In this document: piece after piece, positions 1-12,283 of the stretch | Layout: the number at the start of each line of letters is the position of its first letter | Numbering within the stretch: the first letter of the stretch is position 1 | DNA from: Cupriavidus sp. D384 | GTDB taxonomy: Bacteria; Pseudomonadota; Gammaproteobacteria; Burkholderiales; Burkholderiaceae | DNA length: 55,262 bases | Assembly (NCBI RefSeq): GCF_001652915.1 | Contig: NZ_BBQI01000028.1 | Coordinates: 1 to 55,262, forward strand | Direction of reading: 5' to 3' | Notes under the pieces: model-generated | The model's database searches: none | Told to the model about the DNA's origin: nothing | The model's input: only the letters and a program-made list of their open reading frames with translations | Translations under genes and position numbers: made by a program

Positions 1-19
1 GCTGGAAAGATCCGTTGGA

Positions 20-844
20 TCAGTCGCGCAGCAGATCGTTCAGGCTGGTCTTGGCGCGGGTTTGCGCGTCCACCTTCTTCACGATCACGGCGCAGTACAG
101 GCTGTACTTGCCATCCTTGGACGGCAGGTTGCCGGCCACCACGACCGAACCGGCCGGCACGCGGCCGTAGTGGATCTCGCCCGTTTCACGGTCGTAGATC
201 TTGGTCGACTGGCCCAGGTACACGCCCATCGAGATCACCGAGTTTTCTTCGACGATCACGCCTTCCACGACTTCCGAACGGGCGCCGATGAAGCAGTTGT
301 CTTCGATGATCACCGGGTTGGCCTGCAGCGGCTCCAGCACGCCGCCGATGCCCACGCCACCCGACAGGTGAACGTTCTTGCCGATCTGTGCGCACGAACC
401 GACGGTGGCCCAGGTATCGACCATCGTGCCTTCGTCCACATAGGCGCCGATATTCACGTACGACGGCATCAGCACGGCGTTCTTGGCGATGAACGAACCA
501 CGGCGGGCCACGGCCGGCGGCACCACGCGGAAGCCGGCCTTGGCGAAGTCGTCCTGGCTCCAGTTGGCGAACTTGGTCGGCACCTTGTCGTAGAACTGGG
601 CAAAGCCGCCGGCGCTCATCGGCGTGTTGTCTTCCAGGCGGAACGACAGCAGCACGGCCTTCTTGACCCACTGGTTGACGATCCAGTCCTGGCCTTGCTT
701 CTCGGCCACGCGCAGCGTGCCGGCGTCCAGTTGCGAGATCACATTGGCCACGGCTTCGCGGATATCGTTCGGCGCGGACTTCGGCGACAGGCTGGTGCGG
801 TCTTCCCAGGCCTGGTCGATCAGGGCTTGCAGAGCTTGCGTCAT
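20..844 (-). CDS. dapD: 2,3,4,5-tetrahydropyridine-2,6-dicarboxylate N-succinyltransferase
   Basis: DapD succinylates tetrahydrodipicolinate in the succinylase branch of lysine and meso-diaminopimelate synthesis in the cytoplasm. The 274-residue product has the usual family length. It has an N-terminal helical domain, then a left-handed beta-helix of hexapeptide repeats (for example [14 protein letters not shown] and NVHLSG), and the family segments [18 protein letters not shown] and [12 protein letters not shown]. The frame is open much further upstream, but family similarity begins at [13 protein letters not shown], so ATG at 844 is the start. dapC lies 110 bp upstream on the same strand, so the two probably share a transcript. 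The dapE partner would lie left of the window. The assignment is firm. Confidence 0.96.
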   Translation of the reverse strand: MTQALQALIDQAWEDRTSLSPKSAPNDIREAVANVISQLDAGTLRVAEKQGQDWIVNQWVKKAVLLSFRLEDNTPMSAGGFAQFYDKVPTKFANWSQDDFAKAGFRVVPPAVARRGSFIAKNAVLMPSYVNIGAYVDEGTMVDTWATVGSCAQIGKNVHLSGGVGIGGVLEPLQANPVIIEDNCFIGARSEVVEGVIVEENSVISMGVYLGQSTKIYDRETGEIHYGRVPAGSVVVAGNLPSKDGKYSLYCAVIVKKVDAQTRAKTSLNDLLRD

Positions 845-880
845 GATGGTGTTCTCAGTGGTGATTTGTGTGAGAGAGGC

Positions 881-907
881 GGCGCCGGTGGCAGGGGCCC
901 CGGCGCC
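881..907 (-). other. GC-rich hairpin in the dapC-dapD spacer
   Basis: Perfect 8-bp inverted repeat GGCGCCGG (881-888) and CCGGCGCC (900-907) with an 11-nt loop, between the dapC stop and the dapD start. There is no T tract on either side, so it is not a canonical intrinsic terminator. It may modulate read-through or mRNA processing between the two genes. The function is inferred only. Confidence 0.35.
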
Positions 908-954
908 AGGGCATTCGATCGGTGAAGCAGGGTGAAGCGTCAGCGCCGGGTCTG

Positions 955-2154
955 TCAGCCCAGCGACTTGCAGAATTCGACAATCCGGCGCGCACCTTCC
1001 AGGCACTCGTCGGGCGTGGCTACCAGCGCCATGCGCACGCGGTTGGTGCCCGGATTCGCCCCGTGGGCATCGCGCGCCAGGTAGCTGCCCGGCAGCACGG
1101 CCACGTTCTGCTCGGCCAGCAGGCGCACGGCGAACTCGGTGTCGCTCAGACCCGTGCGCGACACATCGGCCCACAGGTAGAACGCCGCGTCGGGCAGCGC
1201 CACGTCCAGCACTTCGGCCAGCAGCGGCGTGACTTCGGCAAACTTGCGCACATAGGCCGCGCGGTTGTCGCGCACGTGCGCCTCGTCGCCCCATGCGGCC
1301 ACGCTGGCCGCCTGCACGGCCGGGTTCAGCGCGGCGCCGTGGTAGGTGCGGTACAGCAGGAATTTCTTCAGGATTGCGGCGTCACCGGCCACGAAGCCGG
1401 AGCGCAGGCCCGGAACGTTCGAGCGCTTGGACAGGCTCGAGAACATCACCAGGCGCTCGAAGCCGCGGCCCAGCTTGTGGGCAGCCTCCAGCGCGCCCAG
1501 CGGCGGCGTGGCCTCGTCGAAATAGATCTCGGAATAGCACTCGTCCGAGGCGATCACGAATCCGTAGCGATCCGACAGCGCGAACAGCTGCTTCCAGTCG
1601 TTCAGCGACAGCACGGCGCCCGTGGGGTTGCCCGGAGAGCAGACATAGAGCAGCTGGACGTTCGGCCAGACATCGGCATCGATCTGGTCGAAGGCCGGGG
1701 CGAAGTTGCGCGCCGGGTCGCTGTTGGCGAAGACCGGGCGGGCACCGGCCAGCAGGGCCGCGCCTTCATAGATCTGGTAGAACGGGTTCGGGCACAGCAC
1801 CAGCGGATTGGGCCGGCTGGCGTCGATCACGGTCTGGGCGAACGCAAACAGCGCCTCGCGCGACCCGCTGACCGGCAGCACCTCGGTTGCGGCATCGACC
1901 TTCGGCAGCTGGTAGCGGCGCTCCAGCCAGCCGGCAATGGTCTGGCGCAGCGCGTCGGTGCCGGCCGTGGCCGGATAAACGGCCAGTCCGGACAGCGATG
2001 CGGTCATCGCGTCCTTGATGAACTGCGGCGTCGGATGCTTGGGTTCGCCAATGCCAAAACTGATGGCCGGCTTGTCGGCCGGTTTCACATCGGCCACCAG
2101 CACGCGCAGTTTCTCGAAAGGGTAGGTCTGGAGCAGGTCGAGGCGCGGATTCAC
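955..2154 (-). CDS. dapC: succinyldiaminopimelate transaminase
   Basis: PLP-dependent class I/II aminotransferase of 399 residues. It should convert N-succinyl-2-amino-6-ketopimelate to N-succinyl-LL-diaminopimelate, the step after DapD. Visible motifs are the N-terminal [14 protein letters not shown], the cofactor-site stretch [27 protein letters not shown], and the Schiff-base lysine region [18 protein letters not shown]. The C-terminal arginine motif [11 protein letters not shown] is also present. The frame extends about 240 codons upstream without family similarity, so I take the GTG at 2154 ([13 protein letters not shown]). A SD is weak there, but the length matches the family. It lies upstream of dapD on the same strand, which supports DapC over a generic aminotransferase. 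Confidence 0.93.
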   Translation of the reverse strand: MNPRLDLLQTYPFEKLRVLVADVKPADKPAISFGIGEPKHPTPQFIKDAMTASLSGLAVYPATAGTDALRQTIAGWLERRYQLPKVDAATEVLPVSGSREALFAFAQTVIDASRPNPLVLCPNPFYQIYEGAALLAGARPVFANSDPARNFAPAFDQIDADVWPNVQLLYVCSPGNPTGAVLSLNDWKQLFALSDRYGFVIASDECYSEIYFDEATPPLGALEAAHKLGRGFERLVMFSSLSKRSNVPGLRSGFVAGDAAILKKFLLYRTYHGAALNPAVQAASVAAWGDEAHVRDNRAAYVRKFAEVTPLLAEVLDVALPDAAFYLWADVSRTGLSDTEFAVRLLAEQNVAVLPGSYLARDAHGANPGTNRVRMALVATPDECLEGARRIVEFCKSLG

Positions 2155-2186
2155 GGTGGCAGGCGGCGGGGCGGTTGAAACGCAGC

Positions 2187-2192
2187 AGTATA
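2187..2192 (-). promoter_or_regulatory. candidate dapC promoter -10 box
   Basis: Read on the minus strand this is TATACT (5 of 6 to the sigma-70 -10). It would place the transcript start about 25 nt before the dapC GTG. The matching -35 position (about 2210-2215) is poor. Moderate-to-low support from consensus alone. Confidence 0.4.
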
Positions 2193-2217
2193 TCGCGCCG
2201 GGCACATGACCGGAAAG

Positions 2218-2244
2218 CGAGGGGCGGGAACAGTTCCCCCCTCG
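2218..2244. other. inverted repeat upstream of dapC
   Basis: Nested inverted repeat: inner arms GGGAAC (2226-2231) and GTTCCC (2233-2238), outer arms CGAGGG (2218-2223) and CCCTCG (2239-2244), with two unpaired bases on one side. It lies just upstream of the candidate dapC promoter and about 130 bp before the first low-G+C gene. It could be an operator or an old terminator. There is no T tract. Confidence 0.35.
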
Positions 2245-2373
2245 ATGGGCCAGGCAACCGTCACGCGGGGCAATTGCCCTCCGAATTCCGTGCTGTTTCA
2301 GACACGTCTCATTTCCATCGCTCGCCCGAGCAGCCAGACTGGGTGCTCCATCAATACTCTGGGCAATGTGGAA

Positions 2374-2976
2374 ATGACGCCATGGAAGGGTGACTGGAGG
2401 CTGCAGGATCACGCGATGCGGATTTTCTGCGCGGTGTCGTGCAGCCTGTTGATTATCGTGGCCTATTCGGGTTACGAACGTGTCCTGGCCCTGCGGAGAA
2501 ATTTCGATATTTTCTTGTATGCGGGCACGGTGGCAACGCTGGTGGGCTTGATTATCGCGGTCTGCGAAGTGCTCAACGGGCTCAGGGTTTCGAAGTCGAT
2601 TCAGCATGAGGCCCGATCGGTGTTGTCGCAGGCAAATCGTGTAGACACCGCGGCAGGCATCGGTCACTGTGTTTCGGCGCTGAATGAAGTCATATCGTAC
2701 GTCAACCAGAATGATTATCGATTTGCGTGGCGCTGTTTCGTCTTTTTCAGGAAGACGTACGTCAGGATATTTTCGAAGGCGGCTGGCGATGGAAATCCGG
2801 ACGGACTGAACATACTGGGACAGATCGAGGAAGTATTTGCCTATGCGTTGAACCGCGGGGTGCCTGGTCACCTGTCGAGGGTGCAGAAGAATGAACTGCT
2901 CAAGAAATTACTGCAAGTAAAGCAGGAAGTCGAGGCGAGCAATCCGGGTGGAGGGAAAATCGATGTTGCCCTGTAG
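2374..2976 (+). CDS. hypothetical two-helix membrane protein in low-G+C DNA
   Basis: I do not recognise the family. From ATG 2374 the product is 200 residues. It has two hydrophobic segments, about residues 15-33 (IFCAVSCSLLIIVAYSGY) and 46-66 (IFLYAGTVATLVGLIIAVCEV). A roughly 130-residue, probably cytoplasmic, helical and basic domain follows (SKSIQHEARSVLSQANRVD, then FAWRCFVFFRKTYVRIF). Start choice is uncertain: ATG 2374, ATG 2416 (a GGAGG at 2396-2400 lies 15 nt before it) and ATG 2206 are all in frame. G+C is far below the neighbours: 27 of 60 bases at 2701-2760 against 39 of 60 inside dapC at 1201-1260. Its last 14 bp overlap the next gene, which implies translational coupling. It looks like half of an acquired two-gene unit. 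Confidence 0.7.
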   Translation: MTPWKGDWRLQDHAMRIFCAVSCSLLIIVAYSGYERVLALRRNFDIFLYAGTVATLVGLIIAVCEVLNGLRVSKSIQHEARSVLSQANRVDTAAGIGHCVSALNEVISYVNQNDYRFAWRCFVFFRKTYVRIFSKAAGDGNPDGLNILGQIEEVFAYALNRGVPGHLSRVQKNELLKKLLQVKQEVEASNPGGGKIDVAL

Positions 2977-3274
2977 TGTTTCGAATATGCTGATTCGTTT
3001 GCGCGAGAAAACCGAAAGCGGTGATATGACTTGGGATTTCGATGAAATGGAATCTGCAGTGCAGGCGGAACTGCCGAAATTCGAAATCCAGTTGCGGTAC
3101 AACTACAGCCTGACAGAGCACGTTCCCGAATTCAGGGTCGTATTCACCAGGAAGTTGACGGGCAAGGATTATTATTTCTGGACCGACGAGCGATGCGGGG
3201 ATTACCAGGTGGTGCGCCGCCTTTATGATTGCGCATTGGCGTCGGAGCTGGAAGCCGATTTCGACGTGGATTGA
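2963..3274 (+). CDS. hypothetical small acidic protein coupled to the membrane protein
   Basis: 103-residue product, family not named. ATG 2963 is preceded by a strong SD (GGTGGAGGG, 2947-2955), which decides the start over an in-frame GTG at 2948. The sequence opens with a helix and LREKTESGDMTWDF, then alternating hydrophobic strands (FEIQLRYNYS, FRVVFTRKLTGKDYYFWTD), and a C-terminal helix VVRRLYDCALASELE. That layout resembles small standalone proteins often seen in accessory and defence islands, but this is pattern memory, not a match. G+C is low (28 of 60 at 3001-3060). It overlaps the upstream gene by 14 bp and converges with the ferritin-like gene 64 bp away. Confidence 0.7.
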   Translation: MLPCSVSNMLIRLREKTESGDMTWDFDEMESAVQAELPKFEIQLRYNYSLTEHVPEFRVVFTRKLTGKDYYFWTDERCGDYQVVRRLYDCALASELEADFDVD

Positions 3275-3338
3275 TCCAGTCGCATCCCGGCTGGCTGGCC
3301 GGGAGAGCCGACCCGGCCCGCCCGCACCGCCTGTCCGT

Positions 3339-4178
3339 TCAATACAGCATCACCCGCGACACCATGGCGACGATGGGCCGGCGCACCAGGTCTTCGAGCC
3401 GTGCGTGCAGGTGCAGGGGGCGCAGCAGCATCTTGACCGTCATCTCGATCGGCAGGTGGCGCCGGACCACGGCGCTGCAGCGCGAATTTAGGGCGCGGAC
3501 GTCGCGATCCGGCACGTCTTCGCGGTTCTGCTCGATGCGCAGCACGTTCCGCAGGGCGATTTCGGCGTCCTCGTTCTTGATTTCCAGCAACCGGCGCGCA
3601 AGGGCGGCCAGCACCTTGACCCGGCCAAGACGCTCGCGGCCGCTCAAGTCGTTGAAGTAACGGAAAAAGTGCTTGTAGTGGCGGACTTCGTCATTGGCGA
3701 TGCGGCGCGTCAGGTTGCGCAGCACGGGCTCGTCGCTGGCCTGTTCCAGTGCCCGGTAGTAGGTGGCGGTGCCGGTTTCCACCACGCAGCGCGCGGCCAT
3801 TTCCAGGGCCTGGGTGCGCTCGAAATTGTCGACCGAGCAGGTCTTGCTGTATTCGTCGAAGAACCGCTGGTAGCCACGCTCCCAGTCGAATTCGGGCCAG
3901 ACATGCTCGACATAGCGGCGTAGCGCCAGTCCGTGCTGCAGTTCCTCGGATTCCCAGTGCTGCGACAGCCATTCGGCCGCGTCGGGCACGTCGGCATAGT
4001 ACTGGGCCAGGTTGCCGGCGTAGGTGTCGGACCCGCTCTCGATAAACGAGGCGCCGGTCAGCAGATAAAAGAGTGTGCGGTCGTCGCGTACCCGTGCGAC
4101 GTCGATGGCGTCGTAGTCGATGTCGGACACGGACCACGGCAGGTCACCCGGCATCTCGGCCGGTGGTGTAGGGGTCAT
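3339..4178 (-). CDS. ferritin-like di-iron protein
   Basis: 279-residue helical protein with a complete ferritin-like di-iron signature. It has a Glu in [12 protein letters not shown], an ExxH in [17 protein letters not shown], a second Glu in [15 protein letters not shown], and ExxH in [13 protein letters not shown]. This is the ExnExxH...ExnExxH layout of acyl-ACP-desaturase-like and related oxidases. The start [13 protein letters not shown] at 4178 is fixed by GGAGGACTGAGC directly upstream. The substrate cannot be read from sequence: fatty-acyl desaturation, hydroxylation or iron handling are all possible. The gene stands alone, converging with the low-G+C pair and divergent from smc. Confidence 0.8.
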   Translation of the reverse strand: MTPTPPAEMPGDLPWSVSDIDYDAIDVARVRDDRTLFYLLTGASFIESGSDTYAGNLAQYYADVPDAAEWLSQHWESEELQHGLALRRYVEHVWPEFDWERGYQRFFDEYSKTCSVDNFERTQALEMAARCVVETGTATYYRALEQASDEPVLRNLTRRIANDEVRHYKHFFRYFNDLSGRERLGRVKVLAALARRLLEIKNEDAEIALRNVLRIEQNREDVPDRDVRALNSRCSAVVRRHLPIEMTVKMLLRPLHLHARLEDLVRRPIVAMVSRVMLY

Positions 4179-4637
4179 GCTCAGTCCTCCAAACTGCTGC
4201 GCTGCAGGCAATCAAGCTTCAGACTGGCCGCGGGCGCCATGCGATAACACCTGGGCACGGCGGAGCGGCGGGCGCGGCGCATTGGGGAGGGGCCCCGGGA
4301 TCACGCCGGCATCTCCAGAGACTAGCACTAACCCTGAGAAGTTTCCGGCGGATTTGCCGGCGTGACGTTTTCATGAAACAACGCCAAGGCCTAGAAAGTG
4401 CTTGCAGCAACGCCTGCAAGCCACGGAAATAAAAAGCTTTTTCAGGTCGGGTCGTGACCGCTTCGTGATGGGTGCAACGGTGGCGAAATCGGCCGGTCAA
4501 TGGATTGGCGATGGTATGATTAGCGCCAATCTATCGGGCACCGGGGGCAGTTTGCGGCGCAGGCGTCACGCCTTGCCGTGTGCTCCGGCGTGGGCCCGGC
4601 GTTTCCAATTTCGTATCGCCCAAACCACACGACAACC
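4179..4637. other. 459-bp non-coding region between the ferritin-like gene and smc
   Basis: No convincing gene. It contains an inverted repeat CTTGCAG (4401-4407)/CTGCAAG (4414-4420), a 12-bp perfect palindrome AAAAAGCTTTTT at 4431-4442, CCGGC/GCCGG arms near 4345-4365, and the smc promoter candidate listed separately. Promoters for both divergent genes must lie here. Confidence 0.6.
4503..4531 (+). promoter_or_regulatory. candidate smc promoter centred in an 8-bp inverted repeat
   Basis: An extended -10 (TGGTATGAT, with TATGAT at 4515-4520) sits in the middle of perfect arms GATTGGCG (4503-4510) and CGCCAATC (4524-4531). The -35 region is weak. A dimeric regulator bound to the arms would cover the -10 box. 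A transcript from here would have a leader of about 110 nt before the smc GTG. Confidence 0.45.
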
Positions 4638-7600
4638 GTGCGACTGTCCTCGATCAAACTGGCGGGCTTCAAGTCCTTCGTCGATCCCACCAATTTTCAA
4701 GTGCCGGGCCAGCTGGTCGGCATCGTAGGTCCCAACGGCTGCGGTAAGTCCAACATCATCGACGCGGTGCGCTGGGTGCTTGGTGAATCACGCGCGTCGG
4801 AACTGCGTGGCGAATCCATGCAGGATGTGATCTTCAACGGCTCCACCGCGCGCAAGCAGGCGGGCCGGGCCAGCGTGGAACTGGTGTTCGACAATGCCGA
4901 GGGCCGCGCCGCCGGCCAGTGGAGCCAGTACGCCGAAGTGGCGGTCAAGCGCGTGCTGACCCGCGACGGCACGTCTTCCTACTACATCAACAACCAGCCG
5001 GTGCGCCGCAAGGACATCCAGGACATCTTCCTGGGCACCGGCCTGGGGCCGCGTGCCTACGCCATCATCGGGCAGGGCATGATCTCGCGGATCATCGAGG
5101 CCAAGCCCGACGACATGCGGATTTTCCTGGAGGAAGCCGCAGGCGTATCGAAGTACAAGGAACGCCGCCGCGAGACCGAGAACCGGCTGGGCGACACGCG
5201 CGAAAACCTGACCCGCGTGGAAGATATCCTGCGCGAACTGGGCAACAACCTCGAAAAGCTGGAAGGCCAGGCCGAGGTGGCGCAACGCTTCCGCCAACTG
5301 CAGTCCGAAGGCGAGGAAAAGCAGCACCTGTTGTGGCTGCTGCGCAAGCGCGAAGCCCTGGCCGAGCAGGAACGCCATGCGCGCGCCATCGACCAGGCAC
5401 AGATCGACCTCGAAGCCCAGACCGCGCAATTGCGCCATGTCGAGGCGGAGCTCGAAACGATGCGCGCCGCGCACTATGCCGCGTCCGATGGCATGCACGT
5501 CGCGCAGGGCGCGCTGTACGAGGCCAATGCCGAAGTCAGCAAGCTCGAAGCCGAGATCCGCTATGTGGTGGAGTCGCGCAACCGCCTGCAGGCGCAGATC
5601 GCGGCGCTGACCGCCCAGCGCGAGCAGTGGCAGGGCAAGGCCGACCAGGCCAATGACGATATCGCGCAGGCCGAGGAAGACCTGGCGTTGTCCGAAGCCC
5701 GCACGATCGAGGCCCAGGACGCCGTGGCGCAGAAGAGCGATGAACTGCCGACCCTGGAAGCCCAGTGGCGCGACGCCCAGCAGAAACTCAACGACCAGCG
5801 CAGCGGCATCATGCAGGCCGAACAGGCGCTGAAGCTCGAAGCCGCCCACCAGCGCAATGCCAACCAGATGCTGCAGCAGCTGGAGCAGCGCAAGGAACGC
5901 CTGAAGGGCGAGGAGCAAGGGCTCGATCGTCCCGACGAAGTGCGGCTCGAAGCGCTGCGCATGGACCTGGCCGAGCAGGAAGCGACGCTCGAGGAGGCCC
6001 AGGCGTCGCTGATGGATGCCGAGGAATCGGTGCCGCGCCTGGACACCGAGCGCCGTGCGGCGCAGGAGCGCGTGCAGAGCGAGACGGCCGCGATTGCATC
6101 GCTGGACGCCCGCCTGACGGCGCTGCGCCAGCTGCAGGAAAGCGTGCAGACCGACGGCAAGGTCCAGCCGTGGCTGGAACGTCATGGCCTGGCTGAACTG
6201 CCGCGCCTGTGGAAGAAGGTCCATATCGAGCCGGGCTGGGAAAACGCGCTCGAATCGGTGCTGCGCGAGAAGCTCGCCGCACTGGAAGTGTCGAACCTGG
6301 ACTGGGTGAAGGGTTTCCTGTCCGACGCCCCGCCGTCCAAGCTTGCCTTCTATGCGCCGCCGCCGGCCGCGCGCCCGGTGGAAGCCCCGGCGGGCCTGCG
6401 TCCGCTGATGGCCCTGGTGCAGATCACCGAGCCCGGCATTCGTGCCGTGATGCAGGACTGGCTGGCCGACATCTACACGGCCACCGACATGTCGCAGGCG
6501 TTGTCGGCACGCAGCACGCTGCCCGAAGGCGCCCAGTTCGTGGTGGCCGAAGGGCATCTGGTGGGCCGCAACGCGATCCAGATCTACGCCGCCGATTCCG
6601 AGCAGGCCGGCATGCTGGCCCGCGAGCAGGAGATCGAGAACCTGCAGAAGCAGTCGCGCGCGCAGATGCTGCTGTCCGACGAGGCCAGGTCCAATGCCGT
6701 GCGCGCCGAGACGGCATACACGCATGCCAGCACGACGCTTATCGAGGCGCGTGCGCGCGCCGAACAGGCCACGCGCCGCGTGCATGCGCTGCAAATGGAC
6801 GTGCTGAAGCTGTCGCAGGCCATGGAGCGCTTTTCGGCGCGTAGCAACCAGATCCGCGAGGAACTGGGCGAAATCGACGCGCAGATCGACGAGCAGCGCG
6901 CCATCCGCGCCGAATCCGAGGCCAGCTTCGAGCAGCATGACACCAGCCTGGCGGAACTGCAGGCATCGCACGAAGACCAGCAGATGGCTTTCGATGCGCT
7001 GGATACCCGGCTGACCAACGCGCGCCAGCAGCTGCGCGACATGGAGCGTGGCGCCCAGGAAGCGGTGTTTGCCGAACGCAACCTGGCTGGGCGCATCGAC
7101 GAACTGCGCCGCAATATCCAGATGGCCGCCGACCAGAGCGAACGCGTGGCGGAATCGCTGGAAAACGCCCGCGCCGAACTGGAAACGATCAACGAGCAGA
7201 CTGCCAACACCGGCCTGCAGGAAGCGCTGGAAGTGCGCGCCGAAAAGGAGCAGAAGCTGTCCGCCGCGCGCATCGAGCTGGACGCGCTGTCGGCCCAGCT
7301 GCGCCAGTTCGACGAGCAGCGCCTGGCCGCCGAGCGCAGCCTGCAGCCGCTGCGCGACCGCATCACCGAATGCCAGCTCAAGGAACAGGCCGCCCGCCTG
7401 AACCAGGAGCAGTTCTCCGAGCAGCTGACCACGGCCGAGGTTGACGAAGCCGCGCTGGCCGAGAAGCTGACCGGCGACATGAAGCCGTCGTACCTGCAGG
7501 GCGAAGTCACGCGCCTGAACAATTCCATCAACGCGCTGGGCCCCGTCAACATGGCCGCGCTGGACGAACTGGCCGCCGCGCGCGAACGCAAGACGTTCCT

Positions 7601-8153
7601 CGATGCGCAGTCGGCCGACCTGACCGATGCCATCAATACGCTCGAAGACGCGATCAACAAGATCGACCAGGAGACCCGGGCGCTGCTGCAAGGCACGTTC
7701 GACCAGGTCAACCATCACTTCGGCGAGCTGTTCCCGGCGCTGTTCGGCGGTGGGCAGGCCAGGCTGATCATGACCGGCGAGGAAATCCTCGATGCCGGCG
7801 TGCAGGTGATGGCGCAGCCGCCAGGCAAGAAGAACTCGACGATTCACCTGCTGTCCGGTGGCGAAAAGGCGCTGACGGCCATTGCGCTGGTGTTCGCGAT
7901 GTTCCAGCTGAACCCGGCACCGTTCTGCCTGCTGGACGAGGTGGACGCGCCGCTGGACGATGCCAACACCGAGCGCTACGCCAACATGGTGGCGCGTATG
8001 TCTGACAAGACGCAGTTCGTATTTATTTCTCACAACAAGATTGCGATGGAGATGGCCCACCAACTGATTGGCGTGACGATGCAGGAGCAGGGTGTCTCGC
8101 GGATCGTGGCGGTGGACATGGATGCAGCCGTATCGATGGCGGAGGCCGCTTAA
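4638..8153 (+). CDS. smc: chromosome segregation ATPase SMC
   Basis: SMC forms the MukBEF/condensin-type ring with ScpA and ScpB that organises and resolves the chromosome. The 1171-residue product has Walker A GPNGCGKSN at residues 31-39. Long coiled coils follow on both sides of a hinge at about 500-650. The ABC signature LLSGGEKALTAIAL lies near 1070 and Walker B with D-loop (CLLDEVDAPLDDAN) near 1097. The start is GTG 4638 (VRLSSIKLAGFKSF), because SMC proteins begin with this strand; the frame is open 20 codons further upstream. zipA starts 2 bp after the stop. No scpAB is in the window. Confidence 0.97.
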   Translation: MRLSSIKLAGFKSFVDPTNFQVPGQLVGIVGPNGCGKSNIIDAVRWVLGESRASELRGESMQDVIFNGSTARKQAGRASVELVFDNAEGRAAGQWSQYAEVAVKRVLTRDGTSSYYINNQPVRRKDIQDIFLGTGLGPRAYAIIGQGMISRIIEAKPDDMRIFLEEAAGVSKYKERRRETENRLGDTRENLTRVEDILRELGNNLEKLEGQAEVAQRFRQLQSEGEEKQHLLWLLRKREALAEQERHARAIDQAQIDLEAQTAQLRHVEAELETMRAAHYAASDGMHVAQGALYEANAEVSKLEAEIRYVVESRNRLQAQIAALTAQREQWQGKADQANDDIAQAEEDLALSEARTIEAQDAVAQKSDELPTLEAQWRDAQQKLNDQRSGIMQAEQALKLEAAHQRNANQMLQQLEQRKERLKGEEQGLDRPDEVRLEALRMDLAEQEATLEEAQASLMDAEESVPRLDTERRAAQERVQSETAAIASLDARLTALRQLQESVQTDGKVQPWLERHGLAELPRLWKKVHIEPGWENALESVLREKLAALEVSNLDWVKGFLSDAPPSKLAFYAPPPAARPVEAPAGLRPLMALVQITEPGIRAVMQDWLADIYTATDMSQALSARSTLPEGAQFVVAEGHLVGRNAIQIYAADSEQAGMLAREQEIENLQKQSRAQMLLSDEARSNAVRAETAYTHASTTLIEARARAEQATRRVHALQMDVLKLSQAMERFSARSNQIREELGEIDAQIDEQRAIRAESEASFEQHDTSLAELQASHEDQQMAFDALDTRLTNARQQLRDMERGAQEAVFAERNLAGRIDELRRNIQMAADQSERVAESLENARAELETINEQTANTGLQEALEVRAEKEQKLSAARIELDALSAQLRQFDEQRLAAERSLQPLRDRITECQLKEQAARLNQEQFSEQLTTAEVDEAALAEKLTGDMKPSYLQGEVTRLNNSINALGPVNMAALDELAAARERKTFLDAQSADLTDAINTLEDAINKIDQETRALLQGTFDQVNHHFGELFPALFGGGQARLIMTGEEILDAGVQVMAQPPGKKNSTIHLLSGGEKALTAIALVFAMFQLNPAPFCLLDEVDAPLDDANTERYANMVARMSDKTQFVFISHNKIAMEMAHQLIGVTMQEQGVSRIVAVDMDAAVSMAEAA

Positions 8154-8154
8154 G

Positions 8155-12237
<4,083 letters not shown>

Positions 12238-12244
12238 GCGGGTG

Positions 12245-12264
12245 CCGGGCCGGACACGGCCCGG
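12245..12264. terminator. GC-rich hairpin between convergent def and MFS genes
   Basis: CCGGGCC (12245-12251) and GGCCCGG (12258-12264) pair perfectly around a 6-nt loop in the 46-bp gap between two convergent stops. There is no T tract, so intrinsic termination is doubtful. Confidence 0.35.
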
Positions 12265-12283
12265 GCGCCTGGCTGGCGGCGTG

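Noticed and set aside
2206..2373. N-terminal extension of the low-G+C membrane protein
   Set aside because: The in-frame upstream part is Pro/Ser/Arg-rich, lies over the dapC promoter region and its inverted repeat, and lacks a SD at 2206.
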